Below are positions 1-8,634 of a stretch of DNA of 64,000 nucleotides, in pieces. The notes beneath the pieces are model-generated. The model saw only the letters and a list, made by a program, of their open reading frames with translations. It did not search any database and had not been told where the DNA came from. The first letter of the stretch is position 1, and each line of letters starts with the position of its first letter. A program made the translations under genes and the position numbers. The stretch comes from UBA1876 sp003446665 (GTDB taxonomy: Bacteria; Synergistota; Synergistia; Synergistales; Thermovirgaceae). The DNA lies in the NCBI GenBank assembly GCA_040616305.1, contig CP159918.1, positions 868,001 to 932,000 on the forward strand, given 5' to 3'.

Positions 1-413
1 GGAAGTCCCCTACGGAGCTTCTGGAAAAAGCCAGGGAAGCCTCGCGGCACGCCTATGCCCCCTATTCCGGTTTTTCAGTCGGGGCGGCCCTTCTTTGCCG
101 TGATGGGACGATACACACCGGGTGCAACGTGGAAAACGCAAGTTTGGGCTTGACCGTCTGTGCCGAGCGAAACGCCCTCGCCAGTGGCGTGCGGGATGAT
201 ATGGATTTTCCCGTAGCCGTTGCCGTGGTGTCCGCTTCGGGCAAACCTTGTTACCCCTGCGGGGCCTGCAGGCAGGTCCTCGCCGAATTCAACCCGACCA
301 TGGCGGTGGTTCTCGAAAAAGATCAGGAAGTGGTTCTTCTCTGCTTGTCGGAACTTTTCCCCCACCCTTTCCAGAAAGAATGGCGAAGCGGCTCCGATGA
401 AAGACCTCGATAA
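1..413 (+). CDS. cdd: Cytidine deaminase, 5' end outside window
   Basis: Zinc hydrolase that deaminates cytidine and deoxycytidine to uridine and deoxyuridine in pyrimidine salvage. The reading frame is open from base 3, so the start codon lies just upstream of the window; about 136 residues are visible, close to the usual 130 or so of the tetrameric family. Visible motifs are SGFSVGAALL, the substrate-binding GCNVENAS, the catalytic CAERNA with one zinc ligand and the proton-shuttling Glu, and PCGACRQVL carrying the other two zinc cysteines. The 3' end overlaps the start of era by 17 bases, which suggests translational coupling. Confidence 0.93.
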   Translation, partial: KSPTELLEKAREASRHAYAPYSGFSVGAALLCRDGTIHTGCNVENASLGLTVCAERNALASGVRDDMDFPVAVAVVSASGKPCYPCGACRQVLAEFNPTMAVVLEKDQEVVLLCLSELFPHPFQKEWRSGSDERPR

Positions 414-1332
414 CGGGAACGCCCCCTACCGAAGCGGCGTAGCGGCCGTCGCCGGCAGGCCGAACGTGGGCAAGTCCACCCTGATCAACGCCCTGATGGG
501 CTGGAAATATTCCATAGTTTCCTCAAAGCCCCAGACGACGAGAAGGTGTACCCGCTACATACTGTCCAGAGAGGGCGGCCAGGTTGTTTTGGTGGACACT
601 CCGGGCTTGCATCGGCCTCTTCACCTTATGGGCCGGGCAATGGAAAACAACCTATTGACGACGCTTTCCCAGGTGGATCTGGTATGCCTCGTTACCGAGG
701 CCACCGACCGGAGTCTTGGCCCGGCCGACAGAATCCTGACAGAACGCATCGCCAAGGGGTCGTCGGTACCGGTTTTTCTGGTGGTAAACAAGATAGACCT
801 TGCGGAAGACCCTTCCGGATCGTCGGAACGTCTCAGGAAGCTTTACGAGGGCGTCCTGGATATCCGTGAGGAAGTTCTCGTTTCGGCGGAAAAGGGAATT
901 GGTGTGGAGGAGTTTGCCGGCAAGCTCATTTCCATGTTGCCTCCCGGCCCGCCTCTGTATCCGCAGGACGAGGTCGGCGATTTCAGCGAACGATTCCTGG
1001 CCGAGGAGATAATAAGAGAGAAGGTCCTCGAACAGACGGAAGAGGAAGTGCCTCATTCGGTAGCTGTAGTCGTTGAAGAATTCAAAAGTCCCGACGAGTA
1101 CCCCGGGAGGGACACCCTCTTCATACGGGCCGATATTTACGTCGAACGACCCGGCCAGAAGGCCATTCTCATCGGAAAGGGCGGCGGCAAACTGAAAACC
1201 ATAGGGAAAGCCGCGAGAATGGATCTCGAAAGGCAATTCGGCCACAAGGTCTATCTGGACCTTTGGGTTAAGGTGCGGCCCCGGTGGCGGGAAAACGAAA
1301 CCATCCTCAAGCGGATGGGCCTTATCCAGTGA
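397..1332 (+). CDS. era: GTPase Era
   Basis: Essential GTPase that binds the 3' end of 16S rRNA and assists 30S subunit maturation. The 311-residue protein has G1 GRPNVGKS (20-27), G3 DTPG (67-70), G4 NKID (131-134) and G5 SAEKG (163-167). A C-terminal KH RNA-binding domain follows, with GKGGGKLK near 260-267. I chose ATG 397 rather than an upstream in-frame ATG at 220, because the extra 59 residues lie inside cdd and do not resemble Era. cdd-era-recO is a common bacterial order. Confidence 0.95.
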   Translation: MKDLDNGNAPYRSGVAAVAGRPNVGKSTLINALMGWKYSIVSSKPQTTRRCTRYILSREGGQVVLVDTPGLHRPLHLMGRAMENNLLTTLSQVDLVCLVTEATDRSLGPADRILTERIAKGSSVPVFLVVNKIDLAEDPSGSSERLRKLYEGVLDIREEVLVSAEKGIGVEEFAGKLISMLPPGPPLYPQDEVGDFSERFLAEEIIREKVLEQTEEEVPHSVAVVVEEFKSPDEYPGRDTLFIRADIYVERPGQKAILIGKGGGKLKTIGKAARMDLERQFGHKVYLDLWVKVRPRWRENETILKRMGLIQ

Positions 1333-1345
1333 GCGGTGAACCCCC

Positions 1346-2068
1346 GTGGAAGGCGCTCGCAGACAGGGGCTGCTGAAAGAACGCGGCGTAGTCTTAAGGC
1401 GCGTTGACACGCCGGAGGGAAACAGGCGTGTGTACCTGTTTCTTGCCCATCAGGGTCCCTTGTGGGCTTCGGCTCCCGGAGCCGCCAGGGGCAAGGTCCG
1501 CTTCGGTGGCTCCACCGAGCCCATGGTATGGGGTATCATGCATCTGTACAGGGGGCCCAACAGGTACTACCTGAGGGACGTTGACGTCAGGAAAGATTTC
1601 TGGTCCCTGAGGGCACGACCGGGTGCGATGAGAAGGGCCGTGGAGTGGATACGGACAGTGTCGCTTGCCCTTTTGCCCATGCATCCCTGTGACGAATTGT
1701 TGCCGATTTTATATTGGTCGCTGTGCTCTCTCGAGGACGAGGCCGTTCCAGGTGTCGTCGCCGAATGGCGTTTCTTTTGGAAATGGCTGCGAGTATGGGG
1801 TCTTGCCCCCGACCTGGCGAGGTGCGGTTTTTGCGGTGTTCAGGAAGCCCAATCCTGGATCCTGTCAGAAGAAGGGCTTTTTTGCGGAAGCTGCTCGGCC
1901 GACAAAGGCGGCATTCGTCTTGATGTGGCGGCAGTAGCTGACCTCAGAAGGGCGGCGTTTTCCCCAAGGACGGCCTTTCTCGCCTGGGCGAAGACGGCCG
2001 CATTCGACGAAAAAACGTGGAATCTTTGCAACGAAAGGCTTAAAAGGAGTATTCTGTCCGGTATGTAA
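1346..2068 (+). CDS. recO: DNA repair protein RecO
   Basis: Recombination mediator that works with RecR to load RecA on SSB-coated single-stranded DNA. It has 240 residues and a GTG start 13 bases after era. The N-terminal part is OB-fold-like, with a glycine and arginine-rich 'GAARGKVRFGG' stretch. The C-terminal zinc site has C160-x2-C163 and C180-x2-C183. Overall similarity to well-known RecO proteins is modest, as usual for this fast-evolving family. Position directly after era and the four-cysteine site support the call. Confidence 0.85.
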   Translation: MEGARRQGLLKERGVVLRRVDTPEGNRRVYLFLAHQGPLWASAPGAARGKVRFGGSTEPMVWGIMHLYRGPNRYYLRDVDVRKDFWSLRARPGAMRRAVEWIRTVSLALLPMHPCDELLPILYWSLCSLEDEAVPGVVAEWRFFWKWLRVWGLAPDLARCGFCGVQEAQSWILSEEGLFCGSCSADKGGIRLDVAAVADLRRAAFSPRTAFLAWAKTAAFDEKTWNLCNERLKRSILSGM

Positions 2069-2114
2069 CCGGATCAAAGCCGAAAAACGCTCTTTTCCAC
2101 AGGGAGGGATACCA

Positions 2115-3014
2115 TTGAACTTTCAGGACATCATCATTCGGCTAGAGAAGTTCTGGGCCGAGCAAAACTGCGTCATCCAGCAGCCTTACGATATCGAGGT
2201 GGGGGCGGGAACCATGAACCCGGCTACTACCCTTCGTGTACTGGGCCCCGAACCCTGGAGGGTGGCCTATGTCGAACCGTCGAGAAGGCCCACCGACGGC
2301 CGTTATGGGGAAAACCCCAACAGGCTCCAGCATTATTACCAGTACCAGGTCATCATCCAGCCTTCACCTGACGATATCCAGGACATCTACCTGGCCAGCC
2401 TCAAGGCGCTGGGGATAGAGCCGGAAGAGCACGATATCCGGTTTGTCGAGGACGATTGGGAGTCTCCGACCATAGGCGCCTGGGGACTCGGTTGGGAAGT
2501 CTGGCTGGACGGGATGGAAATCACCCAGTTCACCTATTTCCAGCAGGTAGGAGGCATAGATATGGCCCCCGTACCGGTGGAACTCACCTACGGCATCGAG
2601 AGAATCGCCATGTTCGTCCAGAAAGTGGACAACGTCTACGACCTGACCTGGGTGGGCAATGTCACCTATGGCGACGTGCACCACAGAAGCGAAGTGGAGT
2701 TTTCCACCTATAACTTCGAAGTGGCAGATACGGATATGCTGTTTGACCTTTTCTCCAGATATGAAGCCGAAGCCATGCGCTCCCTCGAGGCCGGGCTCGT
2801 GCTTCCGGCGTACGATTACGTCCTGAAATGTTCCCACACTTTCAACCTCCTGGACGCCAGAAACGCCATAAGCGTGACGGAAAGGACGGGGTACATATCG
2901 AGGGTGCGCAACATAGCCGGCAAATGCTGCAAGGCCTACTGCATGCAGCGCAAGGACCTGGGCTATCCCCTCATGCACAAGTTTGACGAAAAGACGGGGA
3001 GGCAGACCCGATGA
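2115..3014 (+). CDS. glyQ: Glycyl-tRNA synthetase alpha subunit
   Basis: Catalytic (class II) alpha subunit of the bacterial heterotetrameric glycyl-tRNA synthetase. It has 299 residues, the normal length. The N-terminus carries family motifs such as NCVIQQPYDIEVGAGT, MNPATTLRVLGPEPW and PTDGRYGENPNRLQHYYQYQ. The start is a TTG at 2115 preceded by GGGAGG; no better ATG or GTG is near. The stop overlaps the glyS start by 4 bases (ATGA), which fits fixed subunit stoichiometry. Confidence 0.97.
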   Translation: MNFQDIIIRLEKFWAEQNCVIQQPYDIEVGAGTMNPATTLRVLGPEPWRVAYVEPSRRPTDGRYGENPNRLQHYYQYQVIIQPSPDDIQDIYLASLKALGIEPEEHDIRFVEDDWESPTIGAWGLGWEVWLDGMEITQFTYFQQVGGIDMAPVPVELTYGIERIAMFVQKVDNVYDLTWVGNVTYGDVHHRSEVEFSTYNFEVADTDMLFDLFSRYEAEAMRSLEAGLVLPAYDYVLKCSHTFNLLDARNAISVTERTGYISRVRNIAGKCCKAYCMQRKDLGYPLMHKFDEKTGRQTR

Positions 3015-5077
3015 CTATGCGCGATTACATACTGGAAATAGGCACCGAGGAGATACCGGCAGCTTTCGCCTCCTGGGCAGTCGACGAGGTGCTTCGCATA
3101 GCCGGGGAGGAATTCCGCGCCGCCAGGTTGACCTGCGATTCCATGAAAAGCTATGCTACACCCAGACGTATAGCCCTTTATGTACGCGGCCTCGCCGAAA
3201 AACAGGAAGACCTCACGGAAGAACTCAAAGGTCCCACCTGGCAGCAGGCCTTCGACGCCAACGACCATCCAACCAAGGCCGCCAAGGGCTTCGCGAAAAG
3301 CAAGAATGTCTCTGTCGACGACCTCGAAAAGAGGAACATAGGCGGAACGGACTTTGCCGTCGCCGTGCTGCGCAAGGAAGGAGAACCAACCGCCAGTGTG
3401 CTCGGGGAAATCGCGCCTGCTGTCATACGCAGGCTGGTGTTTCCCAAGAACATGTACTGGGACGACACCTTCATACGGTTCGCCCGGCCCATCCGTTGGA
3501 TACTTTCCCTTTTCGGGAGCGAAATTGTACCCTTTACATACGGCAACATACAAGCCGGCCGCGTGACGAGGGGACACCGTTTCATGGGCTCCCGTGCCGT
3601 GGAGGTCGAAAATGCCGAAGAATATTTCGGAAAGCTCTTCGACAACTTCGTCATCATCGACCCGGGCAAAAGGCGCGAAAAAATGATAGCGGGGATTTCT
3701 TCCATAGAAAAGGAGATAGCTGCGAAGGCCCAGCTGGACAGCGACCTGGTGGAAGAAAACCTCTATCTGGTGGAATTTCCGGTACCTTTTGCCGGGAAGT
3801 TCGATGAATCCTTCCTGGAGATGCCCGAGGAAGTCCTGACCACCACCATGAAACACCACCAGAGGTACTTCCCGGTGCGGGACGAAAAAAGCGGCGCCCT
3901 CAAGCCCTACTTTATCGGCGTCAGCAACAACAGGGCCGCAAACATGGCTGTAGTGCGAGAGGGTAACGAGCGTGTGCTGAAGGCGCGTCTTTCAGACGCG
4001 GCCTTTTTCTGGAAGGAAGACCTGCAGGTACCGCTGCACAATCGCGTCGAGAAACTAAAGAACATCGTGCACCAGGAGCAGCTCGGCTCTGTTTACGACA
4101 GAACGATCAACATCCAGACCATTGCCGTGGCTTTGTGCGACCAAAACGGCTGGGCTGACATAAGGTCCCTGGCGGAACGTGCGGCGTACCTCTCCAAGGC
4201 GGACCTGGCGACGGCCATGGTTTACGAGTTTCCCGAACTTCGGGGCGTCATGGGGCGAGAATACGCCAGAAGAAACGGTGAAGACGAACGCGTGGCCCTT
4301 GCGCTTTACGAACAGTACCTGCCGGCCGCCGCCGGTGACGCCACGCCGTCTGATCTGGTCGGGGCCGTGCTGGGTGTCGCCGACAGACTGGACACCATCG
4401 CGGGCGGCTTCAAGGCGGGCCTTCAGCCCACCGGATCGCAGGACCCTTACGGAATCAGAAGGGCGGCCAGAACGATAAACGAGATCATCTGGGCGACCGG
4501 GATGGATCTTGACCTGGAAGAGGCCGCACGAACCGCGGCCGGCGTTTACCAAATCGACGAAACAGGCGTGGAGGAAATGCTCGATTTTCTTAAACAGCGC
4601 CTTCATCATCAGGCAAGGGAAAAAGGCTATCCCCACGACCTTACGTCCCTCGCCCTTTCCGTGACCTGGCGCAGGCCCCTGCAAGTTCTGAAATTTTTGG
4701 AAAGTTTCGCCGCGGTACGGGAGGACGAGTGGTTCAGGGGCCTTGTGACGGCGTCGGTCCGGGTCAGAAACATCCTGGCCAAAAGCGAAAAGGTACCCCA
4801 AATTCCCGATGAAAGCCTCTTCGTCGAGGATGCGGAAAAATCGCTCTGGCAGGCGGTGCTGGAGATTCGCGAACCCGTCGAAGGGGCTGTGAGAAACTGC
4901 GACTGGGAAGAACTGACACGCCTTCTGGCCCGTCTCGAGCCTCACGTGACTGCCTTTTTCGACGACGTGCTGGTCATGGCCGACGACGAAAAGCTCAGGC
5001 AAAACCGGCTCGCTTTGTTGCAGGAGACGGAAAAACTCTTCGTCTCCGTGGGCGATTTGGGACTTCTAAAAAGATGA
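3011..5077 (+). CDS. glyS: Glycyl-tRNA synthetase beta subunit
   Basis: Beta subunit of the alpha2-beta2 glycyl-tRNA synthetase; it recognises tRNA-Gly and has a C-terminal anticodon-binding (DALR-like) domain. It has 688 residues, typical for the family. The conserved N-terminus is YILEIGTEEIPAAF. ATPRRIALYVRGL, KHHQRYFPVRD and DPYGIRRAARTINEI are also visible. It is translationally coupled to glyQ by ATGA. Confidence 0.97.
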   Translation: MTMRDYILEIGTEEIPAAFASWAVDEVLRIAGEEFRAARLTCDSMKSYATPRRIALYVRGLAEKQEDLTEELKGPTWQQAFDANDHPTKAAKGFAKSKNVSVDDLEKRNIGGTDFAVAVLRKEGEPTASVLGEIAPAVIRRLVFPKNMYWDDTFIRFARPIRWILSLFGSEIVPFTYGNIQAGRVTRGHRFMGSRAVEVENAEEYFGKLFDNFVIIDPGKRREKMIAGISSIEKEIAAKAQLDSDLVEENLYLVEFPVPFAGKFDESFLEMPEEVLTTTMKHHQRYFPVRDEKSGALKPYFIGVSNNRAANMAVVREGNERVLKARLSDAAFFWKEDLQVPLHNRVEKLKNIVHQEQLGSVYDRTINIQTIAVALCDQNGWADIRSLAERAAYLSKADLATAMVYEFPELRGVMGREYARRNGEDERVALALYEQYLPAAAGDATPSDLVGAVLGVADRLDTIAGGFKAGLQPTGSQDPYGIRRAARTINEIIWATGMDLDLEEAARTAAGVYQIDETGVEEMLDFLKQRLHHQAREKGYPHDLTSLALSVTWRRPLQVLKFLESFAAVREDEWFRGLVTASVRVRNILAKSEKVPQIPDESLFVEDAEKSLWQAVLEIREPVEGAVRNCDWEELTRLLARLEPHVTAFFDDVLVMADDEKLRQNRLALLQETEKLFVSVGDLGLLKR

Positions 5078-5123
5078 GGCGGCGAAGCGCGGGACCAGAC
5101 AGAAAAAGACAGGAGGAAGCCCC

Positions 5124-5924
5124 ATGGAGATGACCATTTACGTGGTGTCCGACTTTACCGGAGAAACGGCGGAGCACGTCGCCCGGGCGGCTTTCAGCCA
5201 GTTCGCCTCCGACGTTATCGACCTGCAGCGCTTTCGCTACATCAACAACAAGGAGCGCGCCCAGGAGGTGCTCGAGCAGGCCGCCGAAGACAAGGCCCTC
5301 GTCATATGCACTCTCGTCGACCACGACCTGCGGCGCTGGTTCGTGGAAAAGGCCGCGGCGCAGGGGACCGAAATAGTGGACATACTGGGCCCAATCCTTG
5401 ATATACTTGAAAAGAGGCTGGGTCACCCACCGCTTGAGACGCCGGGGCTTTTGAGGCGGATGGACGAGGAGTACTTCCGCAGGGTAAAGGCCATCGAGTT
5501 CGCCATAAAATGCGATGACGGACGCTGCCCCGAAGAACTGCCCGGTGCGGATGTGGTTATCACAGGGGTTTCGAGGACCAGCAAGACGCCTCTTTCCATG
5601 TACCTGGCTCACAGGGGTTTCATGGTGGCAAACATACCACTCATCCCCGAGACGGAGCCGCCCAAACAGCTTTTCAGCGTGCCTCCCGAGAGGATTTTCG
5701 GGCTCATGATACAGCCCGAGAAGCTGGTTCAAATCAGGCGGGAGAGGCTTCGTCTTCTCGGGCTCGATGCGGAGGTGTCGAATTACGCACAGTGGGAACG
5801 CGTCGAGGAAGAGCTGCAGTTTGCCAGAAACCTCATGCGCAAGATAGGCTGCAGGGTGCTCAACGTGACAAACAGGGCTATCGAGGAAACCGCCCAGGAG
5901 ATACTGGACTACCTGCGGGCATGA
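5124..5924 (+). CDS. ppsR: Pyruvate, phosphate dikinase regulatory protein (kinase/pyrophosphorylase)
   Basis: DUF299-family bifunctional enzyme. It inactivates PPDK (or PEP synthetase) by ADP-dependent threonine phosphorylation and reactivates it by phosphate-dependent removal. It has 266 residues. The family P-loop GVSRTSKTP is at 148-156, and the N-terminus IYVVSDFTGETAEHVARAA is typical. The gene sits 25 bases upstream of ppdK, so here the target is PPDK rather than PEP synthetase. It carries a good Shine-Dalgarno (AGGAGG). Confidence 0.92.
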   Translation: MEMTIYVVSDFTGETAEHVARAAFSQFASDVIDLQRFRYINNKERAQEVLEQAAEDKALVICTLVDHDLRRWFVEKAAAQGTEIVDILGPILDILEKRLGHPPLETPGLLRRMDEEYFRRVKAIEFAIKCDDGRCPEELPGADVVITGVSRTSKTPLSMYLAHRGFMVANIPLIPETEPPKQLFSVPPERIFGLMIQPEKLVQIRRERLRLLGLDAEVSNYAQWERVEEELQFARNLMRKIGCRVLNVTNRAIEETAQEILDYLRA

Positions 5925-5949
5925 CATGACCTTTAACGGGGGTGAAAAC

Positions 5950-8613
5950 ATGAGCGAAAAGGCCGGAAACAAAAAATACATCTACAATTTCCGCGAAGGA
6001 AGGGCCGACATGAAGGACCTTCTGGGAGGCAAAGGGGCCAACCTGGCCGAGATGCTTAGAATAGGCCTTCCGGTCCCGCCCGGTTTTACCATCACCACGG
6101 AAGCGTGTCTCGAGTTTCTTGAAAAGCGGGAATCTTTCCTCGAAAAATTGTGGCCCCATGTGAAAGAGGCCGTCGCCGAAATGGAAAGGGAAACGGGGAA
6201 GACCTTCGGGGGTGACAAGAACCCGTTGCTCGTTTCGGTCCGGTCGGGTGCCGCTGTTTCCATGCCCGGCATGATGGACACAATCTTAAACCTCGGGCTC
6301 AACGACGAGACAGTCAAGGTCCTGGCTGAAGCCTCGGGCGATGAGCGGTTCGCCTACGACAGCTACCGTCGTTTTATACAGATGTACGCCGACGTGGTTT
6401 TGGGGATCGACGGCAGCCTGCTGGACAACGTTATAACCCAGACCAAGCGCAGCCTTGGCGTCAAGTACGACTACGAGGTTACGGCCGAAGCCTGGAAAGA
6501 GGTAATAGACAAATTCAAGCGCGTGGTCTCAAAAGAGAAGGAATCAGCTTTCCCTACAGACCCCTGGGAACAGCTCAAAAAGGCCGTTGTCGCCGTATTC
6601 GACAGCTGGAATACACCGAGGGCCAAGACCTACAGGAAAATCAACCGCATCCCGGACAACCTCGGAACGGCCGTCAACGTGGTGACCATGGTGTTCGGAA
6701 ACCTGGGCGACGATTGCGGTACCGGAGTGTGTTTCACCAGGAACCCGTCCACGGGCGAGAAGGTCCTCTACGGCGAGTTTCTCACCAACGCCCAGGGTGA
6801 GGATGTTGTGGCCGGGATCAGGAACCCCGAGCCCATAGCCGATCTTGAAAAACAGATGCCCGAAGTCTACCGCGAACTCGAGGAAGTGGCCTCTCTCCTG
6901 GAAAAGCACTACAAGGACATGCAGGATATCGAGTTCACCATCGAAAAGGGCAAGCTCTACATCCTGCAGACCAGAAGCGCAAAGCGCACGGCGAAAGCCG
7001 CCGTAAACGTGGCCGTCGACATGTACGAGGAAGGGCTGATCGACGCTGCTGTCGCCGTATCGAGAGTGACGCCCGACCAGGTGGAGCAGCTTCTTCACAA
7101 GCAGGTAGACCCTGAGGCAACCTATGAAGTGCTTGCAAAGGGGCTACCCGCGTCTCCCGGTGCGGCAGTGGGGGAAGTGGTCTTCGACGCCGACGAGGCG
7201 GAGAAGCTCGGCCAGTCCGGTAAAGCAGTCATCCTGGTCCGTCCGGAGACGACTCCCGACGACATCCACGGCCTCTTCGCGGCCCAGGGGGTCTTGACCA
7301 GCCGGGGAGGCATGACGAGCCACGCGGCTGTCGTCGCGCGTGGCATAGGCAAACCCTGTGTTTCAGGGTGCGAGGCCGTCCAGATAGACCTTGACGGCCA
7401 GTTGATGCGCGTCGGCGAAAAGGTTATACGAAAGGGCGAGATCCTGACCATCGACGGAACCAGGGGCGAGGTCATCGAGGGCGAAGTCCCGCTCGTGCAG
7501 CCTTCGTTTTCGCAAGAGTTCAGGGAACTTCTGGACCTGGCGGATACGATTTCCGACCTCGAGGTCTGGACGAACGCCGACACTCCGGAGGACGCCAGGA
7601 AGGCTCGCGGTTTCGGCGCGAAGGGTATAGGCCTTTGCAGGACCGAGCACATGTTCATGGAAGCCGGCAGGCTTCCCGTCATGCAGGAAATGATCATGGC
7701 CGACAGCAAAAACGCGCGCATCGAGGCGCTTGATAAGCTCAAGGTCATGCAGAAAGAGGATTTTCGTGGCATTTTCAAGGCCATGGAAGGGCTTCCCGTG
7801 ACAATACGCCTGCTGGACCCGCCGCTTCACGAATTCTTGCCCAACGAGGAAGAGCTGCGGGAAAAAATAGCCAGACTAGAACGGGAAGGCAAGAAGGACA
7901 CTCCCGAATACGAAAAGTCAAAAGCCACACTGAAGAGGGCCCTCTCGCTGCGGGAGAACAATCCCATGCTGGGTTTCAGGGGATGCCGCCTCGGGATGAT
8001 TTATCCTGAAATCTACGAAATGCAGATAGCGGCGATTCTGGAAGCGGCCTGCGAGCTGGCCGCAGAGGGCAAAAAGGTCATACCCGATATCATGATGCCC
8101 CTGGTCGGGACTCAGGAAGAGATGAGGCGACTCAAGACCATGGTGGACAGGGTTGCGGAAAAAGTGTTCAAGGAATGCGGCACCTCCGTCGAATACCTTG
8201 TAGGAACCATGATAGAGCTCCCGCGGGCCGCACTGGTGGCGGGGCCGATTGCCGAGTACGCCGAGTTTTTCAGCTTCGGCACCAACGACCTTACCCAGAC
8301 GACATTTGGGTATTCACGAGACGACGCGGAGGGCAAATTTCTCGCCCAATACGTAACGGACGGGATCCTCGCCGACAACCCATTCCACGTCCTTGACAGG
8401 GAGGGTGTTGGACGGCTCATGAAGATAGCGGTCTCGGACGGTAGAGCCACAAGAAAGGACATACAGATCGGCATCTGCGGGGAACACGGGGGCAACCCGC
8501 CCAGCATTGCCTTTTGTCACAAGCTGGGCCTTAAATACGTCAGCTGCTCCCCCTACCGTGTGCCCGTGGCCAGGCTCGCGGCGGCACAGGCGAAACTGGG
8601 CCTGATAGGCTGA
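5950..8613 (+). CDS. ppdK: Pyruvate, phosphate dikinase
   Basis: Interconverts pyruvate + ATP + Pi and PEP + AMP + PPi, serving glycolysis or gluconeogenesis in anaerobes. The protein has 887 residues from ATG 5950, which has GGGGGTG just upstream; an ATG at 5926 has no comparable site. The swivelling phosphohistidine domain has GGMTSHAAV, with catalytic His458 and the adjacent regulatory Thr456. The C-terminal pyruvate-binding barrel has GICGEHGG, with catalytic Cys843. The N-terminal nucleotide-binding domain starts GGKGANLAEM. The gene ends only 21 bases from the convergent PBP gene, with no clear terminator between. Confidence 0.97.
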   Translation: MSEKAGNKKYIYNFREGRADMKDLLGGKGANLAEMLRIGLPVPPGFTITTEACLEFLEKRESFLEKLWPHVKEAVAEMERETGKTFGGDKNPLLVSVRSGAAVSMPGMMDTILNLGLNDETVKVLAEASGDERFAYDSYRRFIQMYADVVLGIDGSLLDNVITQTKRSLGVKYDYEVTAEAWKEVIDKFKRVVSKEKESAFPTDPWEQLKKAVVAVFDSWNTPRAKTYRKINRIPDNLGTAVNVVTMVFGNLGDDCGTGVCFTRNPSTGEKVLYGEFLTNAQGEDVVAGIRNPEPIADLEKQMPEVYRELEEVASLLEKHYKDMQDIEFTIEKGKLYILQTRSAKRTAKAAVNVAVDMYEEGLIDAAVAVSRVTPDQVEQLLHKQVDPEATYEVLAKGLPASPGAAVGEVVFDADEAEKLGQSGKAVILVRPETTPDDIHGLFAAQGVLTSRGGMTSHAAVVARGIGKPCVSGCEAVQIDLDGQLMRVGEKVIRKGEILTIDGTRGEVIEGEVPLVQPSFSQEFRELLDLADTISDLEVWTNADTPEDARKARGFGAKGIGLCRTEHMFMEAGRLPVMQEMIMADSKNARIEALDKLKVMQKEDFRGIFKAMEGLPVTIRLLDPPLHEFLPNEEELREKIARLEREGKKDTPEYEKSKATLKRALSLRENNPMLGFRGCRLGMIYPEIYEMQIAAILEAACELAAEGKKVIPDIMMPLVGTQEEMRRLKTMVDRVAEKVFKECGTSVEYLVGTMIELPRAALVAGPIAEYAEFFSFGTNDLTQTTFGYSRDDAEGKFLAQYVTDGILADNPFHVLDREGVGRLMKIAVSDGRATRKDIQIGICGEHGGNPPSIAFCHKLGLKYVSCSPYRVPVARLAAAQAKLGLIG

Positions 8614-8634
8614 TAGACCGGCCTTGGTCTCGCC

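Noticed and set aside
2963..5002. Long minus-strand frames inside glyS (298 and 315 codons)
   Set aside because: Shadow frames of a clear glycyl-tRNA synthetase beta gene, without start signals or recognisable domains.
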